A stretch of DNA of 64,000 nucleotides from Desulfobacula toluolica Tol2 (GCF_000307105.1 NC_018645.1:1686578-1750577); one strand, 5' to 3'; shown: positions 36,141-46,085, counted from the stretch's first letter. Program-made: numbers and translations. The notes: generated by a model from the sequence alone, not told the origin.

Positions 36141-36465
36141 TTCAAAGGGTTAAAATTATACTATTTACCGCTAATATAGGAAAGGTTTTTTTTAGTGTGT
36201 TGTTTTTTTGGCGTCATGTCTCTTGAAAATCAATTTGTTTTGCAACACAAGATGGTGTATGTTGAATTTATAGAAATTGTCCTGAATACCTAAGCTTATT
36301 GCCTTTTTAAAAAATAAAATTCTGTATTGTTCAGCCGTGTTTTTGTTTTTCTTGTTCAGATGTCAAAATAATAATTCAGGTGTTTTTTTGGTTGATCTTT
36401 GTTGAAAGAAAAGATCAGTTTGTTTGTGGCGAAAATCACCAGCCTGGGAAAATAGGGAGGAGATG

Positions 36466-37770
36466 ATGACGAGATGTCAAAGGTCATTGCGGAGGTTGTC
36501 ATTGATATTCTCATTAGCACTTTCAGTTGTTTTTTTGTGGTCTGTAAACGGGTATGCCTACGACAAAATAGTTAAAATAGGTTTGAATTATCCACGAACC
36601 GGCCCATACTCAGTTCAGGGCCTTGATCAGATCAGGGCCACAGAACTTGCTGTGAATGAAATAAACTCAAACGGCGGTATCCTGGAAAAAAAGGTGAAAG
36701 TGGTCTGGCGCGATTCCCAATCAAGGGTTGATACAACAATTTCAAATGTCACGGACTTGATTGATAATGAGCAGGTAAAGATGGTTTTTGGAGGCTCTGC
36801 CAGCAATGTTGCCCTGGCAGCCAGCCGATTGTGCCAGGAAAAAAGGATCATCTTTTTTGGCACTTTGACCTATTCAACAGCAACAACAGGAACACATGCC
36901 CATCGCCATACATTCCGCGAATGCTATAATGCATGGATGGGAGCCAAGGCCATTGGCAGTTATCTTAAAAAGCATTTTCCTGCAAAACAAAAAAAATATT
37001 TTTACATCACAGCAGATTACACATGGGGAGACACAACAGAATCTTCTGTAAGACATTTTACAGGAACCAAAGACAAAGAGAGACACAAAGGCATAAAAAT
37101 ATCCTTTCCTGATGCAACAGAAAAAGAATTTAGAAAAGCAATCCTGTTTGCAGGGATGTTGAAACCGGACGTCCTGGTACTGGTTCTTTTTGGAAGGAAT
37201 ATGAGTACGGCAATCAGGCAGGTAAAAATTCTCGGACTTGAAAAGAAAATTCAAATTATCGTTCCAAATCTTACCCTTGGGATGGCACAAGATGGTGGAC
37301 CAAGAGTTATGGAAGGGGTTATCGGAACGCTTGCCTGGTGCTGGCAAGTGCCGTATCTTTATGATTATCCAAAAGGAAAAAAATTTGTTGAATCATTTGT
37401 CAAAAGGTATAATAGATATCCGTCCACATCCGGGGCTTGTGCTTATACAATTTTATATCAATACAAGCAAGCAGTTGAAAGAGCTGGTTCCTTTGATTCT
37501 TCCGCAGTGATCAGAAGCCTTGAAGGCCACAATTATGTTTCGTTAAAAGATGAACAAATGTGGCGGAAGTTTGACCACCAGTCGGTGCAGAGTGTGTTCA
37601 CTGTAAAATGCAAACCTGAAATTGATGTCATAAAAGACAGGTTTCATCTGGATTATTTTGAAATTATTGAAAAAATGACAGGAGAAGAAGCTGTCCGCAC
37701 GCGAGAAGAATGGAATGCTTTGCGCCTGAATTCAGGCATGCCAATTGATTTGGAAAAACTGCCTGATTGA
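36466..37770 (+). CDS. LivK-type periplasmic binding protein (Peripla_BP_6)
   Basis: A 434-residue exported protein with signal peptide RLSLIFSLALSVVFLWSVNGYA and mature start YDKIVKIGLNYPRTGPYSVQG (quoted in part), typical of branched-chain amino acid, amide or urea ABC binding proteins. The motif LAVNEINSNGGI and the hinge stretch VKMVFGGSASNVAL follow. GGGAGG five bases before the second of two adjacent ATGs sets the start at 36466. No ABC permease or ATPase genes follow; instead a large sensor kinase begins 118 bp later. It is therefore more likely a ligand sensor for that kinase than a transport protein. Confidence 0.85.
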   Translation: MTRCQRSLRRLSLIFSLALSVVFLWSVNGYAYDKIVKIGLNYPRTGPYSVQGLDQIRATELAVNEINSNGGILEKKVKVVWRDSQSRVDTTISNVTDLIDNEQVKMVFGGSASNVALAASRLCQEKRIIFFGTLTYSTATTGTHAHRHTFRECYNAWMGAKAIGSYLKKHFPAKQKKYFYITADYTWGDTTESSVRHFTGTKDKERHKGIKISFPDATEKEFRKAILFAGMLKPDVLVLVLFGRNMSTAIRQVKILGLEKKIQIIVPNLTLGMAQDGGPRVMEGVIGTLAWCWQVPYLYDYPKGKKFVESFVKRYNRYPSTSGACAYTILYQYKQAVERAGSFDSSAVIRSLEGHNYVSLKDEQMWRKFDHQSVQSVFTVKCKPEIDVIKDRFHLDYFEIIEKMTGEEAVRTREEWNALRLNSGMPIDLEKLPD

Positions 37771-37772
37771 GC

Positions 37773-37814
37773 AAACCGAATTGATTAAACCGAACTGAAC
37801 AAACCGAATTAACT
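37773..37814 (+). repeat. Three 14-bp tandem direct repeats
   Basis: AAACCGAATTGATT, AAACCGAACTGAAC and AAACCGAATTAACT lie head to tail directly after the binding-protein stop codon. The first seven or eight bases are constant. They could be a regulator site or a replication-slippage product. Confidence 0.8.
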
Positions 37815-37888
37815 AAAAAGGTATGGCGGTTCATATGGTTTGTTGTGCTGTATGATAACATGCGGAACACAAGGATAAGGTGAAGGCA

Positions 37889-40800
37889 ATGAATATTGGA
37901 ACTTTTTTTAAAGGAACCATAAGATCCAAGATCTTTATCGGTTTTTTTATTGCAGTAATTCCCATGATAATCATAGTTTTTATTAATTATTACCCTACCC
38001 GTGAGAATACGATTCAGACTGCATGCCGACTGATGGCGCTTTCCGCTCAAAACTGTTCCGAAAGACTGAACGCATATTTTAATGCCAGGGGAAGAGTTTT
38101 TATCAACTGGACTGAAGATGATGTGTTCGGCATGGCAATTGAATTTAACACCATCATAGAGTTGAAAGAGTATTTTTCCTCTTTGATGAAAAATTATCCT
38201 GAATTCTTGTTGCTTTTGTTTACAGATGAAAATGGAAAAGTTCTTGAGGCAGCTTTTCGCGAAGATACGGAACTTATGGATATTAAAACCTTAAAAGGAA
38301 CCATTGTCACACAGACTGCTCAATTAAAAGAGGGCAATGATCACAGTGTGTCTCTTGTGAAAAACGATTTCGTAAAAAAAAACGGTTGGCAGAATTCATA
38401 TACCGCTCTTTATAGTTTTAAAACACGAGATTCTTCAGGCAGGCAGAATGGATTTTTTCTTGCATACCTTGACTGGTCAATAATCCAGGGAATGATTGAC
38501 CAGTTGTATGTTCAGATGATTCAAAACAGATTTAAAAGCAGTCATATTGCTATGATTGACGCGAACACTCAAATCATTATCAGTCATTCAGTCAAAGAAT
38601 TTTTAAATCGCAGACTTTCACCTGACAGATCTCTTGAAAAAATCAAGCCTGCAAAAGACAAAAAGGCTGTAAAAATTTCAACTGAACGTGGTGTGGAATA
38701 TGTTATATCAAAGCCGCTGATTATGGCATCAACTTTTTTGACCTTGAAAAAAACAGGGGATTTTAAACCGGATATTTATCTTGCTGTTTTTGTAGCGCAA
38801 AAGGATATTCTTTCAAGTTTTCGTAAGATTGTGGGTTTTGCTGTTGCTGTCGCAGGTATCGGCTGCAGTGTTATCTTTTTGATCTGTTTTATTCTTGCTC
38901 AATCCATTACCAGCTCAACAAGAGAGCTTGTTCGCGTTCTTGAAGCTTCTGAGAGAGGGGATATGGACGTAAGAGCAGGTTTGACTTCAAAAGATGAGAT
39001 CGGTTTTTTAGCAGAACGGTTTAATGCCATGCTGGAGCAGATCAACGAGTCATCCAGTATCCTTAAAAAAAGCGAGTCAAAGTATCGGTTGATCTTTAAT
39101 AATTTGCAGAATGCCATAAATAAAAAAGAGTTTTCATTCAGATTTACACCTGATTCAAACAAAGATGATCTGGTCGTATCCATGAACAAGATGCTTGCAA
39201 CCCTTGAAAAAGCGGATACTGAAACAAGCAGTCAGGACTGGCTGAAAACAGGCCAGGCAAACCTTAACAACACTATAAGCGGAGAAAGAAATCTGACAAC
39301 CCTTTGTCAAAAAGCAATCACATGTATTGCCAAATATGTCGGCGCTCAAGTGGCTACTTTTTTTGTCAGGGATACTGAAAAAGAGGAATTTGTTCTTATA
39401 ACAAATTATGCCTTCAGACAAAGAAAAGGTTTTATGAACCGGTTTAAACCTGGTGAGGGTCTTACCGGGCAGGCGGCATTGGAAAAACAGCGAATTCTTT
39501 TTACTGAAGTGCCAAATGATTATATGAAAATTGAATCTTCTCTTGGAGCTGCAGTGCCAAAAAACATTCTGGTTCTGCCTCTTATATTTGAACAGGATGT
39601 CAAGGGAGTGATTGAAATAGGTATGGTCTCATCTTTTACAAAACTTCAGATCGATTTTATTGAACTTGCGGGTGATATTCTGGCAGTTGCATTAAATACA
39701 GCCATGTTTAATGAAAAGCTTGAAGAGTTGTTGGAGCAAACAAAACAACAGTCTTTGGAGCTTCAGGAACAACAAGAGGAGCTAAAGGCGGCAAATGAAG
39801 AACTTGAAGAACAGACCGTTATTTTAAAAAAATCAGAATCAAAACTGCAACTCCAGCAGGAGGAGTTACAGGCCAGTAATGAAGAACTTGAAGAAAAAAC
39901 TGAAATTCTTGAAGCCCAGAAAAATGAGATAGAAAAAAAGAATACCTCCCTTAAGATAAAGCAAAGAGAGGTTGAAGAAAAAGCAGAACAGCTGGAACTT
40001 GCCACCCGGTATAAATCCCAATTTCTTGCCAATATGTCCCACGAGCTTAGAACACCGCTCAACAGTCTATTGATTCTTGCCAATATGCTTGCGGAAAATG
40101 AAGATCAAAACCTCACAGCAGAACAGGTTGAATCCGCCAGATCCATTCACAGAAGCGGACAGAACCTTTTACGCCTGATCAATGACATCCTTGACCTTTC
40201 AAAAATTGAGGCTGGAAAAATTGATATTAATATCTCAAAAATCAGCGTTGAGAGCCTTGGTGCCAATTGCAAAACAGAGTTTATGCACATGGCAAAAGCA
40301 AAAGGGATCGAGTTTAAACTGGATTTAAAACAAAATTTGCCAAAAACAATTACCACAGATGAACTCAAGCTGAACCAGATCATCAGAAACCTTATGGGAA
40401 ATGCCGTTAAATTTACTGAAAAAGGGTCTGTTGCACTTATTATTTCCCGGCCTGATCCTGATGTGAAATTTGACGCAAAAGATCGGGACAGAAAAAAAAC
40501 AATAGCCATTTGTGTTGCCGACACAGGCCCTGGAATACCACATGGTCAACTGCAGCTCATTTTTGAGGCGTTTAAACAGGTTGACGGAACCATTAGCAGA
40601 CGCTATGGCGGAACAGGTCTTGGACTGTCCATATCCCGTGAGCTTGCCATTCTCATAGGAGGCGAACTTAAAGTCAGGAGTACGCCCGGCAAGGGGTCTT
40701 TTTTCACCCTTTATATTCCTGAAATTTATGCGGATGAAAAAATTGCTTTACCGCCTGAAAAGAAAAAAACAAAAGAACTTAAAACAATTTCTGAAAAAAA

Positions 40801-42019
40801 AGAGAGCCAAAAAGAAATTTTGGTGACACAAGAGGCATACTTCCCTGGCAAAACCATGCTGATTATTGAAGATGATAATGAATTTTCCGCTATACTGGCC
40901 GCTTTTTTCCAAAAAAACGGTTATGAAAGTATTATTGCATCAGACGGCGAAACAGGGATTAAATTTGTAATCGAACATCAACCCACTGCCATCATACTTG
41001 ATATAGGGCTTCCCGGTATTGACGGATGGGCGGTTTTAAGTGAACTCAAGAATAATCCGGCCACACGGCATATCCCCGTGCATATCATGTCGGCTTTTGA
41101 TAATACACGGCAGGGGCTTGAAAAAGGGGCTGTGGGATACCTTACCAAGCCTGTTGATACCAGGGGCCTTCAAAAAGCGCTCAACAGGATTGAAAGTGTC
41201 CTGGCAAGCGATGTCAAAGAACTTCTTATTGTTGAAGACGACAAAGAGCTTAAAATGAGCATCCTCAAGCTCATGAAAACCAATGACATCAATGCAGTTG
41301 CCGTTGAAACCGGGAACAAGGCCCTTGGGCTGTTAAAAAAACAGAAATTTGACTGTATGATTCTGGATCTGGGGCTTCCCGATATCACAGGGTTTGAATT
41401 GCTGGACATCATCAATACCGATCCTGTTGTGCAAAAAATTCCAGTGATAATCTATACGGGTCGTGACTTAAGCCGCGAAGAGACACAAAAACTTGAAAGA
41501 TATTCTTCCAGCATTGTTTTGAAAAGTGCCGTGTCCATGGAAAGACTTCTGGATGAAACAGCCCTTTTCATGCACCGTGTGGAAAAGGATATGCCGGAAA
41601 ATCATAAGAAAATAATACAAAGCTTAAGAGAGCGTGAATCCATACTGCCAGGAAAAAAAGTTTTACTGGTGGATGATGATATGCGAAATGCCTTTGCGCT
41701 CAACAAGTTTTTAAAATCCAAAGGCATGGATGTCGTGATTGCAGATAATGGGCAAAAAGCTCTTGATATCCTTGATCAAGGCATAAAACCGGATATTATT
41801 CTGATGGATATTATGATGCCGGTGATGGATGGTTATCAAACCATGAAAAAAATCAGAAAACAAAAGGAATTTAAGAGCCTGCCCATCCTTGCCTTAACTG
41901 CAAAAGCAATGGAATCGGATCGAGAGGAATGCATCAAATGCGGGGCAAACGATTATCTGTCCAAACCTATTGACACGTCAAAATTGCTGACCATGCTCAG
42001 AATATGGCTTTATTCGTAG
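37889..42019 (+). CDS. Hybrid sensor histidine kinase with three receiver domains
   Basis: 1376 residues. Order: membrane helix (about 15-34), extracytoplasmic Cache-like sensor to about 315, second helix (316-337), HAMP (337-390), short PAS-like stretch, GAF (about 469-600), a long Glu/Gln-rich coiled coil (605-705), HisKA with His718 in NMSHELRTPLN, HATPase (NAVKFTEKG, DTGPGIP, GGTGLGLSIS), then three receivers with acceptors Asp1038 (LDIGLPG), Asp1160 (LDLGLPD) and Asp1307 (MDIMMPVMDG). I prefer the ATG at 37889 with AAGG eight bases upstream over a GTG at 37880. CheR and CheB genes follow directly, suggesting a kinase subject to adaptation. It is inferred to take its signal from the binding protein upstream. 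Confidence 0.93.
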   Translation: MNIGTFFKGTIRSKIFIGFFIAVIPMIIIVFINYYPTRENTIQTACRLMALSAQNCSERLNAYFNARGRVFINWTEDDVFGMAIEFNTIIELKEYFSSLMKNYPEFLLLLFTDENGKVLEAAFREDTELMDIKTLKGTIVTQTAQLKEGNDHSVSLVKNDFVKKNGWQNSYTALYSFKTRDSSGRQNGFFLAYLDWSIIQGMIDQLYVQMIQNRFKSSHIAMIDANTQIIISHSVKEFLNRRLSPDRSLEKIKPAKDKKAVKISTERGVEYVISKPLIMASTFLTLKKTGDFKPDIYLAVFVAQKDILSSFRKIVGFAVAVAGIGCSVIFLICFILAQSITSSTRELVRVLEASERGDMDVRAGLTSKDEIGFLAERFNAMLEQINESSSILKKSESKYRLIFNNLQNAINKKEFSFRFTPDSNKDDLVVSMNKMLATLEKADTETSSQDWLKTGQANLNNTISGERNLTTLCQKAITCIAKYVGAQVATFFVRDTEKEEFVLITNYAFRQRKGFMNRFKPGEGLTGQAALEKQRILFTEVPNDYMKIESSLGAAVPKNILVLPLIFEQDVKGVIEIGMVSSFTKLQIDFIELAGDILAVALNTAMFNEKLEELLEQTKQQSLELQEQQEELKAANEELEEQTVILKKSESKLQLQQEELQASNEELEEKTEILEAQKNEIEKKNTSLKIKQREVEEKAEQLELATRYKSQFLANMSHELRTPLNSLLILANMLAENEDQNLTAEQVESARSIHRSGQNLLRLINDILDLSKIEAGKIDINISKISVESLGANCKTEFMHMAKAKGIEFKLDLKQNLPKTITTDELKLNQIIRNLMGNAVKFTEKGSVALIISRPDPDVKFDAKDRDRKKTIAICVADTGPGIPHGQLQLIFEAFKQVDGTISRRYGGTGLGLSISRELAILIGGELKVRSTPGKGSFFTLYIPEIYADEKIALPPEKKKTKELKTISEKKESQKEILVTQEAYFPGKTMLIIEDDNEFSAILAAFFQKNGYESIIASDGETGIKFVIEHQPTAIILDIGLPGIDGWAVLSELKNNPATRHIPVHIMSAFDNTRQGLEKGAVGYLTKPVDTRGLQKALNRIESVLASDVKELLIVEDDKELKMSILKLMKTNDINAVAVETGNKALGLLKKQKFDCMILDLGLPDITGFELLDIINTDPVVQKIPVIIYTGRDLSREETQKLERYSSSIVLKSAVSMERLLDETALFMHRVEKDMPENHKKIIQSLRERESILPGKKVLLVDDDMRNAFALNKFLKSKGMDVVIADNGQKALDILDQGIKPDIILMDIMMPVMDGYQTMKKIRKQKEFKSLPILALTAKAMESDREECIKCGANDYLSKPIDTSKLLTMLRIWLYS

Positions 42020-42039
42020 ACTTGGGTGGTGTGAATTAT

Positions 42040-42879
42040 ATGGATAATGAAGAGATAGAAATAAAGGTTCTCATGGAGGCTGTACGGCTCAGATACGGTT
42101 ATGATTTCAGCCAGTATGCAGGTGCATCCCTTACAAGAAGAGTAAAAAAATGCATGTCTGATGCAGGAGTTAAAAACATTTCAGACATGATCCCTCATAT
42201 TATTCATGACAAGAGGTTTTTCAGTTCTTTTTTGTATAATCTTTCCGTAAATGTCACTGAAATGTTCCGTGATCCAAAATTTTTTTTATCTTTAAGAACA
42301 AAGGTGATGCCATATCTTAAGACCTTTCCCTTTATCAAGGTCTGGTCAGTGGGAGTTTCCACGGGTGAAGAGGTATACTCGCTGGCAATTGTACTCAAAG
42401 AGGAAGGCTTGTATGAAAAATCCCTGATATATGCAACTGATTTTAACGATATAGTACTTAAAACAGCACAAAAGGGAATATATTCAGGTGATGATATAAA
42501 AAAAAGCACCCTGAACTACCAGAGAGCAGGCGGTAAAAAGTCGTTTGGAACGTATTATCATGCGGATTATGATTCCGTTATTATTGACAGATCCCTTAAG
42601 AAAAATATTGTTTTTGCAAACTATAATCTTGCAACCGATAATGTATTCGGGGAGATGAACCTGATTTTTTGTAGAAATGTATTGATCTATTTTAACAAAG
42701 ACCTGCAGGAAAGGGTGTTAAAACTTTTTAAAACAAGTCTTTGCAATCATGGGTTTCTCTGTTTGGGAAGCCGTGAAACCATTGATTTTTCAGATATCTC
42801 ATATTTTTTTGTGCCTGTTGTTAAAAAACAAAGGATTTTTCAAAAAAAAATAAAAACCTGTCCGGGAGAAAAAAGATGA
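42040..42879 (+). CDS. cheR: CheR-type protein glutamate methyltransferase
   Basis: Methylates glutamates on chemoreceptor-like proteins using SAM. The 279-residue protein has the N-terminal helical CheR domain (YGYDFSQYAGASLTRRVKK) and the SAM domain with WSVGVSTGEEVYSLAIVL, then FCRNVLIYFN. A motility-type methyl-accepting protein is not in the window, so the substrate may be the upstream kinase or a partner elsewhere. I use the ATG at 42040 with GGTGG upstream; a frame from 42004 would overlap the kinase end. It overlaps the CheB gene by 4 bp (ATGA). Confidence 0.9.
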   Translation: MDNEEIEIKVLMEAVRLRYGYDFSQYAGASLTRRVKKCMSDAGVKNISDMIPHIIHDKRFFSSFLYNLSVNVTEMFRDPKFFLSLRTKVMPYLKTFPFIKVWSVGVSTGEEVYSLAIVLKEEGLYEKSLIYATDFNDIVLKTAQKGIYSGDDIKKSTLNYQRAGGKKSFGTYYHADYDSVIIDRSLKKNIVFANYNLATDNVFGEMNLIFCRNVLIYFNKDLQERVLKLFKTSLCNHGFLCLGSRETIDFSDISYFFVPVVKKQRIFQKKIKTCPGEKR

Positions 42880-43469
42880 AATTTGATTTTCATGCCGTGG
42901 TTATGGGAGTGTCAGCAGGTGGTTTTAAGGCACTTAATATCCTGCTTCCCATGTTTCCAAAAAATTTTTCCTGTCCTGTGATCATTGTTCACCATGGAAT
43001 GCCGGCAGGCGATGATTTTTTTGTGAACTCACTGAACACAATGTCTAAACTTATTATTAAAGAGGCAGAGGATAAGGAACAATTAAAAACCGGAAAAATT
43101 TATATTGCTCCAGGTAATTATCATCTTCTTGTTGAAAAAGATTACACTCTTTCCCTGTCAGTGGACAAACCTGTGTGTTATGCAAGGCCTTCGATTGATG
43201 TTTTGTTTGAAACGGCAGCCCGGGCTTTTGGCCCTCATCTGATAGGAATCATTCTTACAGGTGCAAGTTGTGACGGCAGTAACGGCATCAGGATCATAAA
43301 AGCAAACAAAGGGCTGACAATAGCACAGGACCCGAACACGGCAGAGGTGAATCTGATGCCTGGTTCGGCAATTGCAACACAGTGTGTTGATTTTATTTTA
43401 TCCCTGGAAGATATCCCTTCTTTCATAACCGGTTTATTGGAGGATGATCATGAAGGATGCAAGTCATAG
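42876..43469 (+). CDS. cheB: Stand-alone CheB methylesterase domain
   Basis: Removes methyl groups placed by CheR. It is only 197 residues: the catalytic domain without the usual N-terminal receiver. The catalytic triad is visible as Ser13 in MGVSAGGF, His39 or His40 in IIVHHGMP and the Asp in TGASCDGSNGI. PSIDVLFETAARAFG and AQDPNTAEVNLMPG are also typical. Without a receiver its activity must be controlled through protein contact, perhaps with the receiver of the next protein, whose gene it overlaps by 20 bp. The coupling to cheR by ATGA overlap supports joint function. Confidence 0.9.
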   Translation: MKFDFHAVVMGVSAGGFKALNILLPMFPKNFSCPVIIVHHGMPAGDDFFVNSLNTMSKLIIKEAEDKEQLKTGKIYIAPGNYHLLVEKDYTLSLSVDKPVCYARPSIDVLFETAARAFGPHLIGIILTGASCDGSNGIRIIKANKGLTIAQDPNTAEVNLMPGSAIATQCVDFILSLEDIPSFITGLLEDDHEGCKS

Positions 43470-45903
43470 ACCTAAAATACTTATCGTGGATGATAATCCT
43501 GAAAATCTTTTTGTTCTTGAAAAGATACTTAAAAAGCTTGATGCCGATATCATAAGGGCTGTTTCCGGCAATGACGCTCTTTCAACCACTCTTTATAATG
43601 AATTTGCCCTGATTATTTTAGATGTTCAAATGCCTGAAATGAACGGTTATGAAGTAGCGGAAATTTTAAAAGATGACGAGCGCACTGAAAATATTCCCAT
43701 TATTTTTGTCACTGCAATTGACAGGGACAATGCCAAAGAGATCAAAGGATACAGCAAAGGAGCTGTTGATTTTATATTTAAACCGCTGGATGAATTTATT
43801 CTGATGAGCAAGGTAAGAGTATTTCTGGAGATCTATAAAATGAAAAGCGGGCTTGAACAGCTTGTGAGGGAAAGAACCTTGGAACTTGAGAGGGCAAACG
43901 CCCATCTTTCAGACAATAATGCCAGGCTCAGAAAAATTGTTGAAACAACACAGGGGTTGACAGGTTGTATTGAAATCAGTTCTTTCGGACCTAAGCTGCT
44001 TGAGGAATTTGCAAGTCACATGACCGCTTCAGGCGGAAGTCTCTATTTTGTAGAAGAGGACGGTCTGCGGCTTTTGCATTGCCTTGATCCGGGCCATGCC
44101 CCTGATTATTTATCGTTTCCTTTGGATGAGTTTTCGATTTTAAGGCAGGTTCTGGAAAGCGGAAAGCCTTCTCTTGTGGATGATGTTGCAAAAAATGATA
44201 CCATAAAGTCCAGTGGCTGGGGCGGATATCTGGATGGTTCACTTCTGGTTTTTCCGATTCTTGGAACTTCCCGGAAGGTGTCCGGGGTTTTGACCCTTCA
44301 CAGTAAAACCCAACCGCCATTTACCGAACAGGATAAGGAAATCGGCATCATACTGGCCTCGTACAGCTGTGAAACCATGCGTGCGGTAGAAGCGTTTGAA
44401 GCATTGCAAAAAAGCGAAAGACAATACAGAACCCTGTTTGAGAAAACAAACGATGCTATTTTTATTGCAGAAAGAGCCACGGGCCGTTACACAGATGCCA
44501 ATAAAGCCGCTCTTGATCTTACCGGACGAACATTGGATGAGCTAAAGCAGATGACCACCCGTGATATTACATCAAAGGATGCAGATAATCTGCTTGCCGC
44601 TATTTCCGAATCCTGTGAAGTCAGGGAGCTTGGAAGGGTCACCTATTACCGGCCGGATGGTACATGCAGGATTGCCAAGCTGAGCAGCGTTCCTTTAAAT
44701 ACCAAATATGTGATCGGTATTGCACGAGATATTACCCATGACCTGGAAGTGGAAAAACAGCTTCGCCAGGCCTATAAAATGGAGGCCATCGGCACCCTGG
44801 CCGGGGGGATAGCCCATGATTTCAACAATATACTGTTCCCGATTATCGGTTATACTGAAATGCTGCAGCAGGATATCCCTGAAAACAGTCCGTTTCGTGA
44901 TAGTCTGGATAAAATTTATTCCGGTGGCATGCGGGCTAAGGATCTGGTGAAACAGATCCTTACATTTTCCCGTCAAAGGAGTGGTAAATTGAAATTGATG
45001 AAGATGCAGCCTATTATAAAAGAAGCATTAAAATTGATCAGATCGACAATTCCCACAACAATTGAAATCAAACAGGATATTAATACTGATTGTGGTGAAG
45101 TCAAAGCTGATCCGACTCAGATTCATCAAATTGTGATGAATCTTGCGACAAACGCTTATCACGCCATGGAGACGACCGGTGGAGAGATGAACGTAAACTT
45201 GAATCAAATTCAATTGAGCAATCAGGATGTGCTGAGTTTGGATATAAAACCGGGGCTTTACGCCTGCTTGACAATTGCCGATACCGGCACAGGTATGAAT
45301 AAAGATTTGATAGAAAAAATCTTTGATCCGTTTTTTACCACCAAGAAAAAAGGGAAGGGCACAGGAATGGGACTTTCTGTCGTGCATGGTATTGTTAAAA
45401 GCATGGAAGGCTCCATACGGGTTGACAGCATGCCTGGCAAAGGTACTCAATTTTACGTTTATCTGCCGATATTTAAGAAGTTTTATAAAGAACAGCCTGT
45501 TCAAAATAACAGTCCAATAAAAAAAGGGAATGAAAAAATTCTGCTTGTAGATGATGAAAAAGATATTGTTACAATGGAAAAACAGATGCTGGAACGGTTG
45601 GGTTATCAAGTTGTTTCAAGGACCAACAGTATTGAAGCTCTTGAAATTTTTCGTGCCGATCCCGATAAATTTGATATGGTTATAACTGATATGGCTATGC
45701 CCAATATGCCAGGAGATAAATTATCGGCGCAGTTGATAAAAATAAACCCTGATATTCCGATATTGCTTTGCACCGGGTTCAGCGAAGCCATTTCTAAAGA
45801 AAAAGCAGCGGCTCTGGGAATTAAGGGTTTTTTAATGAAACCGATTGTAATGAAGGATTTTGCCGATAAAATACGTGAGGTGCTGAAGAAAAATTTAAAA
45901 TAA
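43450..45903 (+). CDS. REC-GAF-PAS-histidine kinase-REC hybrid protein
   Basis: 817 residues and cytoplasmic, with no membrane helix. The N-terminal receiver has Asp58 (ILDVQMPEMNG). A coiled coil, GAF (about 160-310) and PAS (about 320-435) follow, then a kinase core with His456 in GTLAGGIAHDFNNIL, GKGTGMGLSVVHG, and a C-terminal receiver with Asp747 (VITDMAMPNMPG). GGAGG lies six bases before the ATG at 43450; the ATG at 43444 is too close to it. It is the last gene of the binding protein-kinase-cheR-cheB block and probably receives phosphate from the membrane kinase. Its core is a paralogue of the IS-split kinase at 27465. Confidence 0.92.
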   Translation: MKDASHRPKILIVDDNPENLFVLEKILKKLDADIIRAVSGNDALSTTLYNEFALIILDVQMPEMNGYEVAEILKDDERTENIPIIFVTAIDRDNAKEIKGYSKGAVDFIFKPLDEFILMSKVRVFLEIYKMKSGLEQLVRERTLELERANAHLSDNNARLRKIVETTQGLTGCIEISSFGPKLLEEFASHMTASGGSLYFVEEDGLRLLHCLDPGHAPDYLSFPLDEFSILRQVLESGKPSLVDDVAKNDTIKSSGWGGYLDGSLLVFPILGTSRKVSGVLTLHSKTQPPFTEQDKEIGIILASYSCETMRAVEAFEALQKSERQYRTLFEKTNDAIFIAERATGRYTDANKAALDLTGRTLDELKQMTTRDITSKDADNLLAAISESCEVRELGRVTYYRPDGTCRIAKLSSVPLNTKYVIGIARDITHDLEVEKQLRQAYKMEAIGTLAGGIAHDFNNILFPIIGYTEMLQQDIPENSPFRDSLDKIYSGGMRAKDLVKQILTFSRQRSGKLKLMKMQPIIKEALKLIRSTIPTTIEIKQDINTDCGEVKADPTQIHQIVMNLATNAYHAMETTGGEMNVNLNQIQLSNQDVLSLDIKPGLYACLTIADTGTGMNKDLIEKIFDPFFTTKKKGKGTGMGLSVVHGIVKSMEGSIRVDSMPGKGTQFYVYLPIFKKFYKEQPVQNNSPIKKGNEKILLVDDEKDIVTMEKQMLERLGYQVVSRTNSIEALEIFRADPDKFDMVITDMAMPNMPGDKLSAQLIKINPDIPILLCTGFSEAISKEKAAALGIKGFLMKPIVMKDFADKIREVLKKNLK

Positions 45904-45960
45904 TAAAATTTTATTGAAGTTATAGTTTTATTGAAGTTATACTTCTCACTGGTATTTTAT

Positions 45961-46048
45961 ATGAAAGTCTTATCAAATCCAAACAGTGACTTTCATGTTT
46001 TTTTGTGGGCAAACATGGGTGAAAGACTAATACTGCCCGTGGCAGTTA
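45961..46048 (+). repeat. Dispersed structured element, copy C
   Basis: ATGAAAGTC/GACTTTCAT 9-bp hairpin with AAATCCAAACAG in the loop, followed by ATGTTTTTTTG, then GTGGGCAAAC and CTGCCCGTGGCAGTTA. This is the best-preserved copy. The first hairpin plus T run resembles an intrinsic terminator for the kinase operon. It ends 37 bp before the next start codon. Confidence 0.85.
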
Positions 46049-46085
46049 TAGAAAAAAATTCTTATAAGGCAGTGATACTATTAAA

